Source of the DNA: a bacterium
Lineage (GTDB): Bacteria; Spirochaetota; Spirochaetia; Treponematales; Rectinemataceae
Reading direction: 5' to 3'
Assembly (NCBI GenBank): GCA_021782015.1
Contig: JAJXVS010000003.1
Span: 1 to 37,905 of the forward strand
DNA length: 37,905 bases
In this document: positions 29,032 to 37,382 of the stretch, one piece after another
How positions within the stretch are numbered: position 1 is the first letter of the stretch
Layout: each line of letters begins with the position of its first letter
Translations under genes and position numbers: made by a program
The notes under the pieces: generated by a model
What the model was told of the DNA's origin: nothing
What the model saw: the letters and a program-made list of their open reading frames with translations, nothing else
Database searches by the model: none

Positions 29032-31944
29032 GTGGACAGCCAGCGATACGAAATAGCCTTTTCGCAGATAGATTTCGCCACAGATGCCGCCGTGGAGGAA
29101 GTGCTGTCGCCGGCCAAGGTGAGTGGAGGGGCAGCCAAGGGCGCGGGCGCCGGCGCGGGGTCGCCAGGGGTAGCGGGAAGCGGCGCCGGCTCCGGTGTGG
29201 CAGCCTTGGGCGCATCGGCGCCCTGGGGCGCCGAGGTTATCGGCCAGCCTCGCGCCCTCGAAGCCCTTCGCATGGGCGTCAGGATCAGGTCGAAGGGCTA
29301 CAACGTCTGGGTATCGGGGGCGCCGGGTACGGGAAGGCGCACCGCTGTCCTTCGTGTTCTCACCGACGAGCCGGGCGGGGTCGACAGGCTGCGCGACATC
29401 GGCTTCGTCTACGATTTCGAGGCCCCCCTCGAACCCCGAATGCTTTCTTTCGCCGCGGGCAAGGGGCGCGAGTTCAAGCGCGACCTGCACCGCCTCGTCG
29501 AAACGCTGAAGGAGATCGTTCGCCTCCAGGCCGAAAGCGACTCGCAAAAGAAGACCGAATCCGATCTCGTCGCCGAGCGCGAGGAGGCGGAAAACACCCG
29601 CCTTGGGGCCTTTGAGGCCGAGCTCGCGGCCGATGGCTTTCGGGCCGTCCAGGTCGAGGCGGGCGACGGGGGCGGGGCGATGGACATCGTTCCGCTGGCG
29701 GTCATTGGCGGTGGTGCGGCGGTTATCGGTGGTGGTGGCGCGGCTGCCGTTGAGGGTGCGGCGGCTACCGGTGATGGTGCGGCGGCCGTTGACAAGGGGG
29801 GCGCCGCTGGGGGCGAAGGTGCCACTGGTTCCGAAGGCGCCACTGGTGGTGCGGGCGCAGCTGGGGGCGGGGGCGCCACCTCCGGTGGTCGGGCCATTCC
29901 CGAGGGCCGAGCCACTCCTGTCCGCGGCGTAGGTGCCGCTGGTGGAAAAGGTGCCGCCCCTGCAAAGGGTGCCACTGGTAGAAAAGGGGCCGCTGCAAAG
30001 GGTGCCGCCGCCGCAAAGGGCGCCGCCGCAAAGGGCGCAAATGACCAGGATGGCGAGGCTATTTCTGCAAATTCCGCCCTTCCCGAAGGCGAGGGAGGCG
30101 CGGCCGCGATAGAGGAGACGACCTTCGAGCGGCTGCAAGAACTCGTGGCCTCGGGCGCGATGCGTGAGGAGGAGTACAATGATCTCCGCACGCGCTGGTA
30201 CGCCCACATGGACAAGATGCGGGCCATCTTCGCGGAGCTCCGCCGCGGGCGTGCCGAGCTCGACGAAAGGCTCCGCTCCCTCCGCGAGGAGGCCCTGGCG
30301 CCTCTGGTGGCCGCGGAAACCAAGCTGCTTTCGAAAACCTGGAACGTTCCGGCCATCACGGCCTGGCTCTCCTCCCTCGAAAAGGATGTGCTCGGCCACC
30401 TCTGGATCTTCCACGATCTGCCGGCGGGCCGAAAGGGCCCGCCTCGGCGCCGCTCTCCCGCGCTCAGCCGATACGGCATCAATCTCGTTATCGACCGCGG
30501 CGCAGCGGACCGACCGCCCGTGGTCATCGAAAATCATCCCAGCCTCTCGAACCTCTTCGGTTTCGTTGAACCCAAGCCCGAGGAGGACGGCGACACCCGC
30601 ACGGCCTACCTCCGCATCAGGTCGGGGACCTTTCTTCAGGCGGCGGGCGGCTATCTCGTGCTCCGCGCCGAAGACATCCTTTCCGACGAGGAGGTTTGGG
30701 TCCGCCTCAAGAGGGCGCTTCAGGATGGGAAGGTCGAGATTCAGCCCCGCGAAGGACCCTACGGTGCCGCGGCCTGGCTCAAGCCCGAGGCCGTTCCGGC
30801 CGACGTCAAGGTTATCCTGGTCGGAGGCGAGGGAACCTACGACGCCCTCTATCAGGCCGATCCTGACTTCCAGAAGCTCTTCAAAATTCACGCCGAGTTC
30901 GATTCGACCATGCCGCGCAGTATCGAAGGTTTAAGGGATTACGCAGCATTTGCCTCGAAAATAGTGAGCGAGGAAGAACTCCTTCCCATCGATGCCGGAG
31001 GCTTGGCGGCCGTCGTCGAGGAGGGCATGCGCCTCGCCGAATACCGCGATCGCCTTTCGACGCGCTTCGGCCTCATCGCCGACCTTCTTCGCGAGTCGGC
31101 CTACCGGGCCCAGGTGCGGAATTCTTCGGTCATCGATGGCGAATCGGTGCGCGAGGCGGTGGCGGTTCGGGCCCACCTGGCCAATCTCCCCGAGGAAAAA
31201 CTCGAGGAAATGATAGCCACCGGCGAGATAATCATGCAGGTCGACGGGAGGGCCACGGGCAGGGTGAACGGTCTCGCCGTCCACGATCGCGGCTACTACG
31301 CATTCGGCCTCCCCGCCGTCATTTCGGCCCAGGTCAGCCCCGGCGAGGGCGGCGTCATCAATATCGAAGGCGAATCGGGCCTCTCCGGCGAGATTTACGA
31401 CAAGGCCGTACTCATCGTCGAAGGCTTCATCCGCAGCCGCTATGCCAGGGACTTTCCCCTCGGCGTCACGGCCTCGATCTGCTTCGAGCAGTCCTATACG
31501 GCCATCGAGGGCGACTCGGCCTCGTCCACGGCGGTCTACGCCCTCCTTTCGGCCATCGCCGGCATCCCCATCAGGCAGGATATAGCCGTCACCGGCTCGA
31601 TGAACCAGACGGGGCAGGTCCAGCCCGTCGGGGGGGTTAACGAAAAGGTTGAAGGCTTTTTCCGCGTCTGCCGCCAGGCCGGATTCACCGGAAGCCAGGG
31701 CGTCATGATTCCGCGCAGCAACGCCTCCAACCTCATCCTGCCCCGCGAGATACGCGAGGCGATTCGAGCCGGCAAGTTCCACATCTGGACGGTGGCTTCG
31801 ATAGACGAGGGCCTCGAGGTCCTGGCGGGAATCGAGGCGGGCCGCCCCAACGAGCGGGGCGAGTTCGCGCCGGACAGCTTCAACGGCCGCGTGAGGCGCG
31901 AACTCCAGCGCATGGCCAAGACAGTCAAAAACTACACCGGCTGA
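29032..31944 (+). CDS. Lon-like ATP-dependent protease (AAA_32 / peptidase S16)
   Basis: GYNVWVSGAPGTGRRTAVLRVL (AAA_32-type P-loop); VEGFIRSRYARDFPLGVTASICFEQSYTAIEGDSASSTAVYALLSAIAGIPIRQDIAVTGSMNQTGQVQPVGGVNEKVEGFFRVC (S16 Ser/Lys dyad region). GTG start with upstream ggaggac. Confidence 0.9.
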   Translation: MDSQRYEIAFSQIDFATDAAVEEVLSPAKVSGGAAKGAGAGAGSPGVAGSGAGSGVAALGASAPWGAEVIGQPRALEALRMGVRIRSKGYNVWVSGAPGTGRRTAVLRVLTDEPGGVDRLRDIGFVYDFEAPLEPRMLSFAAGKGREFKRDLHRLVETLKEIVRLQAESDSQKKTESDLVAEREEAENTRLGAFEAELAADGFRAVQVEAGDGGGAMDIVPLAVIGGGAAVIGGGGAAAVEGAAATGDGAAAVDKGGAAGGEGATGSEGATGGAGAAGGGGATSGGRAIPEGRATPVRGVGAAGGKGAAPAKGATGRKGAAAKGAAAAKGAAAKGANDQDGEAISANSALPEGEGGAAAIEETTFERLQELVASGAMREEEYNDLRTRWYAHMDKMRAIFAELRRGRAELDERLRSLREEALAPLVAAETKLLSKTWNVPAITAWLSSLEKDVLGHLWIFHDLPAGRKGPPRRRSPALSRYGINLVIDRGAADRPPVVIENHPSLSNLFGFVEPKPEEDGDTRTAYLRIRSGTFLQAAGGYLVLRAEDILSDEEVWVRLKRALQDGKVEIQPREGPYGAAAWLKPEAVPADVKVILVGGEGTYDALYQADPDFQKLFKIHAEFDSTMPRSIEGLRDYAAFASKIVSEEELLPIDAGGLAAVVEEGMRLAEYRDRLSTRFGLIADLLRESAYRAQVRNSSVIDGESVREAVAVRAHLANLPEEKLEEMIATGEIIMQVDGRATGRVNGLAVHDRGYYAFGLPAVISAQVSPGEGGVINIEGESGLSGEIYDKAVLIVEGFIRSRYARDFPLGVTASICFEQSYTAIEGDSASSTAVYALLSAIAGIPIRQDIAVTGSMNQTGQVQPVGGVNEKVEGFFRVCRQAGFTGSQGVMIPRSNASNLILPREIREAIRAGKFHIWTVASIDEGLEVLAGIEAGRPNERGEFAPDSFNGRVRRELQRMAKTVKNYTG

Positions 31945-32026
31945 AGAAAAGTAACCTTGCCAAGGATGGCGGGCGCAAGTACCATCAGTGCGACAGGTAT
32001 ACTGTCGCAAAAGTCAGGGAGGAAGC

Positions 32027-33556
32027 ATGGCGGCACAGGAACTCGTGGTCGACGTACCCCGTATCAAGAAGGCGGCGCATAACGCGATACCGCTCACCGT
32101 GACCTCCTACACCCTTCCCCACGAAATGGAAGTCTATGTCTCCGAGGTCCTCGAGGTTTTCCTGGTCGAGCTCGGCCAGGCCCGCCTCAAGGACTACCTC
32201 GTCTACTGCCTGCGGGAACTCGCCGTCAACGCCAAGAAGGCCAACACCAAGCGTGTGTACTTCGAGTCGCGGGGCCTCGATCTCGATAGCTCCGACGACT
32301 ACGAGGAGGGCATGAAGTCCTTCAAGGACGACACCCTCGACAACATCCAGGTCTACCTCCAGAAGCTCAAGGAGAAGGGCTTGTATGTGAAGATAATATT
32401 CCATGCCCAGGGCCAGAACATAAAGATCGAGGTGCGCAACAACGTCGAGATAACCAAGGCCGAGTATCTCCGCATCCACGACAAGCTCGCGCGCTCGCGC
32501 ATGTACGCCAGCCTCGAGGAGGCGATGGCGAGCGTTCTCGACCCCACCGAGGGCGCGGGCCTCGGCATCGTCATACTCGTACTTATGCTGAAGAAAATGG
32601 GGCTTTCCGAGGACTGCTTCGACATCTGGGCCGAGAACGGCGAGACGGTGGCCCGCATCACGGTGCCCTTCGCCGAGGCCCGCGTCGAGAGCCTCGACCT
32701 GCTCACAGAACAGATCGTGAACTCGATCACGAGCCTGCCCCAGTTCCCCGACAACATCAACCAGATCCAGCGCCTCATCAACGATCCCAACAGCCAGATG
32801 ATCGACATCGCGCATTACATCGCGACCGATCCCGCGCTGACCGCCGACCTCCTCAAGCTCGTCAACTCGGCCGCCTTCATGATGTCCAAGCGCGTCAACG
32901 ACATCGTCGAGGCCGTCAAGCTCGCAGGCCTCAAGCAGATCAAGATGCTGCTCTACTCCTATGGCACCCTCAAGATTCTCGGCGACAATACGGAAGACCG
33001 GAAGAAGCTCTGGGAGCACAGCTATCGCGCGGCCTATTACGCCTTCAATCTCGTCCGCAACTTCAAGCCCAGCAACAAGGCCCTCCTCGACGACGCCTAT
33101 GTCTCGGGCATGCTCCACGACATGGGAAAGATCATCTTCCAGGAGGTCCATCCCAGCCTCCTCGACAAGATTCGCGCCTTCTGCGTCGAAAAGGGCATTC
33201 CGGCGAACACCTTCGAGGATCTCGCCGGGGGAATGAACCACGCCGAGATTGGGGCGCGGATCGCCGAAAAATGGAACTTCCCCGAGTCCCTCGTGTCCGC
33301 CATCCGCTGGCACCACATGCCGGCCAATGTGCCGGCCCAGCACAAGGATGTCTGCTATACCGTCTATCTCGCGAACGTGTTCTGCGAGTATGAGGCCGGA
33401 ACCATGACCTGGGAGCAGATCGACCCCCAGGTTCTCGGTGATTACCGGATTTCGAGCGATGTCCAGCTCAAGCAGGTCGTCGGCCAGCTCTCCGAGGGCT
33501 TCAAGCAGGAATCGCGGCGCTTGGCCAGGGAAAACGCCGCGGCGGCGAAACGGTAG
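32027..33556 (+). CDS. HDOD-domain protein with N-terminal HATPase-like domain
   Basis: HDOD segment ITSLPQFPDNINQIQRLINDPNSQMIDIAHYIATDPALTADLLKLVNSAAFMMSKRVNDIVEAVKLAGLKQIKMLLYSYG. N-terminal YCLRELAVNAKKANTKRVYFE (N-box-like) and PTEGAGLGIVILVLMLKKMG (G-box-like). RBS gggagg before ATG 32027. Confidence 0.8.
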   Translation: MAAQELVVDVPRIKKAAHNAIPLTVTSYTLPHEMEVYVSEVLEVFLVELGQARLKDYLVYCLRELAVNAKKANTKRVYFESRGLDLDSSDDYEEGMKSFKDDTLDNIQVYLQKLKEKGLYVKIIFHAQGQNIKIEVRNNVEITKAEYLRIHDKLARSRMYASLEEAMASVLDPTEGAGLGIVILVLMLKKMGLSEDCFDIWAENGETVARITVPFAEARVESLDLLTEQIVNSITSLPQFPDNINQIQRLINDPNSQMIDIAHYIATDPALTADLLKLVNSAAFMMSKRVNDIVEAVKLAGLKQIKMLLYSYGTLKILGDNTEDRKKLWEHSYRAAYYAFNLVRNFKPSNKALLDDAYVSGMLHDMGKIIFQEVHPSLLDKIRAFCVEKGIPANTFEDLAGGMNHAEIGARIAEKWNFPESLVSAIRWHHMPANVPAQHKDVCYTVYLANVFCEYEAGTMTWEQIDPQVLGDYRISSDVQLKQVVGQLSEGFKQESRRLARENAAAAKR

Positions 33557-33568
33557 GAATTCGGCCTT

Positions 33569-33590
33569 TTCTCATCTTCTTCTCATCTTC
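33569..33590. promoter_or_regulatory. Exact 11-bp tandem direct repeat, OmpR/PhoB-type operator candidate
   Basis: ttctcatcttc ttctcatcttc, two adjacent 11-bp units upstream of the small ORF at 33643. Confidence 0.5.
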
Positions 33591-33642
33591 TGGAAGTACT
33601 TTGATAGATGTCACGGGATGAAACCCGCGCAAAGGAGATGTC

Positions 33643-33840
33643 ATGAGCATTCAGGGAATCCATGGGCAGAGCCAGCTCCAAGCCTCAGGCCAGGCGATGG
33701 CTGCGGCCGCCTCGGCTCCCGCTTCCGAGGAGAGCCGCGAAGGCGCCGCGGAACGGGCGAGGGAAAGTTCCTCGTCGGCCGCCGGCGGTCTGGGCCAGCT
33801 CCAGGCCTATCAAGGCTCCAAGATCGACCTCATGGCCTAG
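33643..33840 (+). CDS. Small uncharacterised protein (65 aa)
   Basis: Strong RBS aaaggag spaced correctly before ATG. MSIQGIHGQSQLQASGQAMAAAASAPASEESREGAAERARESSSSAAGGLGQLQAYQGSKIDLMA*. Followed by a strong terminator. Confidence 0.65.
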   Translation: MSIQGIHGQSQLQASGQAMAAAASAPASEESREGAAERARESSSSAAGGLGQLQAYQGSKIDLMA

Positions 33841-33860
33841 TCTCCTCCTCCCCTCCTCCC

Positions 33861-33901
33861 GCCGCCGTCCGATTCCCTCCTCTGGACGGCGGCTTTTTTT
33901 T
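33861..33901 (+). terminator. Rho-independent terminator
   Basis: gccgccgtcc (33861-33870) / ggacggcggc (33884-33893), perfect 10-bp stem followed by eight T. Confidence 0.9.
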
Positions 33902-34081
33902 GTCCGGGCGATCGGAGCGGGTGTGCGGTCTGGGCGCGGTGGCGCGGTCGAAGTCTCCGGCGGAATTCGGGGCCTTCTCATCGCTCCTTCATACTACATA
34001 GCTAATTTAGCTATCGGACGGCGTTGGCCGCCCTAGCGCAAAGTCTTAGGATGCGTCACCGCATCCGCAAGGAGAGACATC

Positions 34082-34510
34082 ATGAAACGCACGAAGATTC
34101 TGGCCCTTGGCCTCGCAATCACCCTCGCAATGGCCGGGACGGGCATCGCCTTCGCCCAGACGGGCACCAAGCCTGCCGTCGCGCCGACCGCCACGACCAC
34201 CAGCGGCGAGTACAACGGCGAGCAATCGGGGGACGGCGAAATGGCGCCTTCCGCGGAGAACTCCGACGGCGAATCGAATGACGCCGTGGTCGTGGGCACG
34301 CCCGCCATCAGCTACGACCAAGCGGTGAAGGCCGCCGAGCAGTACGTCAAGAAGGGTGTCGCCACCTCGGCCAAACTCGAGGATGAGAATGGAAGCCTCG
34401 TTTACGCCGTCAAGATCGGCGGCGCCGACATCAAGGTCGACGCCATGACGGGGGCCGTCATCAGGGTTGACGGATCCGACAAGGGCGGCGACGCCGAGAA
34501 CAAGGACTGA
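34082..34510 (+). CDS. Secreted PepSY-domain protein
   Basis: Signal peptide MKRTKILALGLAITLAMAGTGIAFAQ; PepSY-like ISYDQAVKAAEQYVKKGVATSAKLEDENGSLVYAVKIGGADIKVDAMTGAVIRVD. Adjacent to a two-component system. Confidence 0.85.
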   Translation: MKRTKILALGLAITLAMAGTGIAFAQTGTKPAVAPTATTTSGEYNGEQSGDGEMAPSAENSDGESNDAVVVGTPAISYDQAVKAAEQYVKKGVATSAKLEDENGSLVYAVKIGGADIKVDAMTGAVIRVDGSDKGGDAENKD

Positions 34511-34585
34511 GGTTCCGGGAGGGGGAGGCCACGCGCCCCCTCCTCCTTGCGAGCCCGGTCCGGTTGACGGAATACTCAAAGCAGT

Positions 34586-35266
34586 ATGCGCATTCTTCTG
34601 ATCGAGGACGAGGCCGGCATCGCGGACTTCGTCTCTCGCGGTCTTCGCGAGGCCGGCTACGCGGTCGATGTCGCCGATGACGGCCCCTCCGGGCTCGAGT
34701 CGGCGCTCGCGGCCGACTTCGATCTCGTGCTCCTCGACATCATGTTGCCGGGCATGGACGGCATCACCCTCCTGCGTCGCCTCCGCGAAAAGCGGAGGCG
34801 CTTCCCCGTCCTCCTCCTGACCGCCCGCGACGCCGTCGAGGACCGCGTGCGGGGCCTCGATTCCGGGGCCGATGATTATCTGGTCAAGCCATTTGCCTTT
34901 CCGGAGTTGCTCGCCCGCGTGCGGGCCCTCCTTCGGAGGCCGGCCGAAGGAGCGGAGCCCGTGATCCGCGTCGGCCGATACGAACTCGACCCCGCCAAAA
35001 AGGAAGTGCGACGCGAGGGAGACCTTATCGACCTGAGCGCGCGCGAATACGGCATTCTCGAGTACCTGATGCGTGGCGAGGGCCGCACCCTCACGCGCGA
35101 GCAGATCGAGGATCATGTCTGGAATTTCGACTCGAGTCCGGGCTCGAACGTGGTCGATGTCTACATCGGGTACCTGCGCAAGAAGCTCGATCGGCCCGCC
35201 GAGGAATCCCTGATCAGGACGGTGCGCGGCATCGGCTACCGGGTGGAAGCTCCCGGGGACCGATGA
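34586..35266 (+). CDS. OmpR/PhoB-family response regulator
   Basis: MRILLIEDEAGIADFVSRGLREAGYAVDVADDG...LVLLDIMLPGMDGITLLRRLR; winged-helix LSAREYGILEYLMRGEGRTLTREQIEDHVWNFD...VDVYIGYLRKKLD. Confidence 0.96.
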   Translation: MRILLIEDEAGIADFVSRGLREAGYAVDVADDGPSGLESALAADFDLVLLDIMLPGMDGITLLRRLREKRRRFPVLLLTARDAVEDRVRGLDSGADDYLVKPFAFPELLARVRALLRRPAEGAEPVIRVGRYELDPAKKEVRREGDLIDLSAREYGILEYLMRGEGRTLTREQIEDHVWNFDSSPGSNVVDVYIGYLRKKLDRPAEESLIRTVRGIGYRVEAPGDR

Positions 35267-35294
35267 CGGGGCCGACGGGCCGACTGGGAGAAAG

Positions 35295-36704
35295 GTGACA
35301 GCAATTATGAGGAACGCGAACAGGGGCCTGAGATTCAGGACCAAGCTGGCCCTCTGGTACGTCGGGGTCTTCTTCACGTTCTTCATAGCCCTAGAAATTT
35401 ATAGTTATTATGAATTGCGGGCGGTGCTCTTCGAGAGTCTGGACGCGGCTCTCTCGGCCGAGGCCGACCGCGCCGCCGAGGATGTCGACATCGGGAGCGG
35501 CAGCCTCTTCGCGCAGAGCGGCGACGTGCCGCGTCCGCCCATCTCCGCCGCGGCCGCGGCCTTTTCGCTCCGCGTGATCGACGCCAGGGGCCGGGTGATG
35601 GGTTCGCACAACGCGTTTCCGTCCATCGCAGGGGAAGCGGGGCCGTCGGCAGGATTCAGGACGGTGGTCGCGGGGGGCCATCGCTACCGGCTCGTCACCC
35701 GCGACGTCCCGGCCGCGCCCCTTGGCGCCTATTTCATACAGGCCGCCCATCCCCTCGACTCCATCGAAGCCGAGCTGTCGGCCGCCCTCGTGCGATTCTT
35801 CATAACACTGCCCGTCGTCCTCGCCTTGGCCGCCTTGGGCGGGATTTTTCTCGCCACCACGGCACTCAAGCCGGTAAGGCGGCTGACCAGGATCGCCGAG
35901 TCGATCCGGGGGGACAGGCTGGCCTTGCGGGCGCGCCACGAGGGGCCCGACGACGAGATAGGAAGGCTCGCCCTGGCCTTCGACGGCATGCTCGATCGCC
36001 TCGAGGCGTCTTTCCTCCGGGAGAGGCGCTTTACCGCCGATGCCTCTCACGAACTGCGCACGCCGCTTGCGGCCCTCAAGGGCGGCTTCGAGGTGACGCT
36101 TTCCCGGCCCCGTTCGGCCGAGGAATACGAAACGGCCCTGCGCTCGATGAAGATCCAGATCGACCGACTTGTTTCGCTCAGCGCCGACCTCCTCCTTCTC
36201 GCGCGCACCGGGCAATCGGCGCTTAAAGAGGATGAAGGCGGCGTCGAGCTCGATCTCCTCCTCGATACCTGCGCGGAAGGACTGGGTGACCTCTTCGCCT
36301 CGCGCCGTCTTTCCCTGGCGCGCGATTTCGAGGCCGGGATCGTCGCGATCGGTTCGCGCGATCACATCGCCAGGCTCCTCATGAACCTCCTCGAAAACGC
36401 GGGCAAGTACGCCGATGAGGGTGGAAGTATCGGTCTTTCGCTCCGGCGCGACGGCGACAAGGCACTTGTCACGGTCCGCAACACGGGGCCCGGAATAGGC
36501 GAGGGCGATCTGGCCCACGTTTTCGAGCCCTTCTATCGAAGCGACGGCGCCCGCTCGAGGCGGACGGGCGGGGCCGGTCTCGGGCTCGCCATCGCCCGCG
36601 AAATCGCGGAGGCCCACGGAGGCAGTCTGTCCCTCGCGAGCGTGGAGGGGGTCGAGACCGTCGCGACCCTTTCGCTGCCGATTATGAGAAAAAAGTCCGG
36701 GTGA
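35295..36704 (+). CDS. Sensor histidine kinase (HAMP, HisKA, HATPase)
   Basis: FTADASHELRTPLAALKGGFEVTLSRPRSAEEY (H-box), LLMNLLENAGKYADEGG (N-box), RRTGGAGLGLAIAREIAEAHGGSL (G-box). Confidence 0.96.
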   Translation: MTAIMRNANRGLRFRTKLALWYVGVFFTFFIALEIYSYYELRAVLFESLDAALSAEADRAAEDVDIGSGSLFAQSGDVPRPPISAAAAAFSLRVIDARGRVMGSHNAFPSIAGEAGPSAGFRTVVAGGHRYRLVTRDVPAAPLGAYFIQAAHPLDSIEAELSAALVRFFITLPVVLALAALGGIFLATTALKPVRRLTRIAESIRGDRLALRARHEGPDDEIGRLALAFDGMLDRLEASFLRERRFTADASHELRTPLAALKGGFEVTLSRPRSAEEYETALRSMKIQIDRLVSLSADLLLLARTGQSALKEDEGGVELDLLLDTCAEGLGDLFASRRLSLARDFEAGIVAIGSRDHIARLLMNLLENAGKYADEGGSIGLSLRRDGDKALVTVRNTGPGIGEGDLAHVFEPFYRSDGARSRRTGGAGLGLAIAREIAEAHGGSLSLASVEGVETVATLSLPIMRKKSG

Positions 36705-36720
36705 GGTTCTTTCTCATAAT
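36681..36720. repeat. 11-bp perfect inverted repeat spanning the histidine-kinase stop codon
   Basis: attatgagaaa (36681-36691) / tttctcataat (36710-36720). Confidence 0.6.
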
Positions 36721-36794
36721 ACTTTCAGAATGATCCGCTAGCTTCTACCCCGGAAGGCGCGAGGACGCCTTACTAAAGGTAGAAGCGAGGAATC

Positions 36795-37382
36795 ATGAAG
36801 ACAACACGCAAATGGACGGCCCTGGCCCTCATGGGCCTGGCCGCGGTTCTTGGCCTCCAGGCGCAGCAGCAAGGAGGGGGCTCGGGCGAAAAGCCGGCTC
36901 CCATCGTCCGCGGGGCGGGCGGCGATATCCCCGACAGTCAGGCTTTCATCGACTACGCGTCGCCGCGGGGGGACTACAGCCTGAAGGCTCCCGAGGGATG
37001 GGGCCGCGTCGGAGGAGAGAGCGACATCACCTTCGCCGACAAATTCAATGGCCTCAAGGTCGAGTTGCGCGACTTCGCCGGAACTCTGACGATCGACGGC
37101 GCGACCTCCTCCATCGTGCCGGAAATCGTCAAGGCCGGCCGGGCCGTGACCGTAAAGAGCGTCGCCTCGCTGGGGCGCAAGGGCGGCCAGGCCATCGTCG
37201 TGACCTACGAGTCGAACTCGGATCCCAATCCGGTGACCAACCGGCAGATCCGCCTGGAAGACAAGGCCTATCTGTTCCTGGAAAAGGGTAAATTGGCAAT
37301 TGTGACGGTTTGGGCGCCCTGGGGGGCGGACAATGTCGATCAGTGGAATCTGATCTCGGACAGTTTCAGGTGGCACCGATGA
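36795..37382 (+). CDS. Secreted/periplasmic protein of unknown function
   Basis: Signal-like N-terminus MKTTRKWTALALMGLAAVLGLQAQ; body YSLKAPEGWGRVGGESDITFADKFNGLKVELRDFAG (PsbP/DUF-like pattern). Stop overlaps the next ATG (ATGA). Confidence 0.75.
   Translation: MKTTRKWTALALMGLAAVLGLQAQQQGGGSGEKPAPIVRGAGGDIPDSQAFIDYASPRGDYSLKAPEGWGRVGGESDITFADKFNGLKVELRDFAGTLTIDGATSSIVPEIVKAGRAVTVKSVASLGRKGGQAIVVTYESNSDPNPVTNRQIRLEDKAYLFLEKGKLAIVTVWAPWGADNVDQWNLISDSFRWHR

Noticed and set aside
29750-30045. Direct repeats in the Lon-like gene considered as a CRISPR or tandem-repeat array
   Set aside because: Units are imperfect codon-level Gly/Ala repeats in frame with no spacers; they are part of the protein.
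28021-30891. 956-aa minus-strand ORF
   Set aside because: Antisense to the propeller/NodB and Lon-like genes; Gly/Thr/Arg-rich composition mirrors the repeat insert; no domain recognised.
34511-34560. G/C-rich hairpin between the PepSY gene and the response regulator (ggaggggg/ccccctcc) as a terminator
   Set aside because: Stem is plausible but there is no T-tract; could equally be chance in GC-rich sequence.
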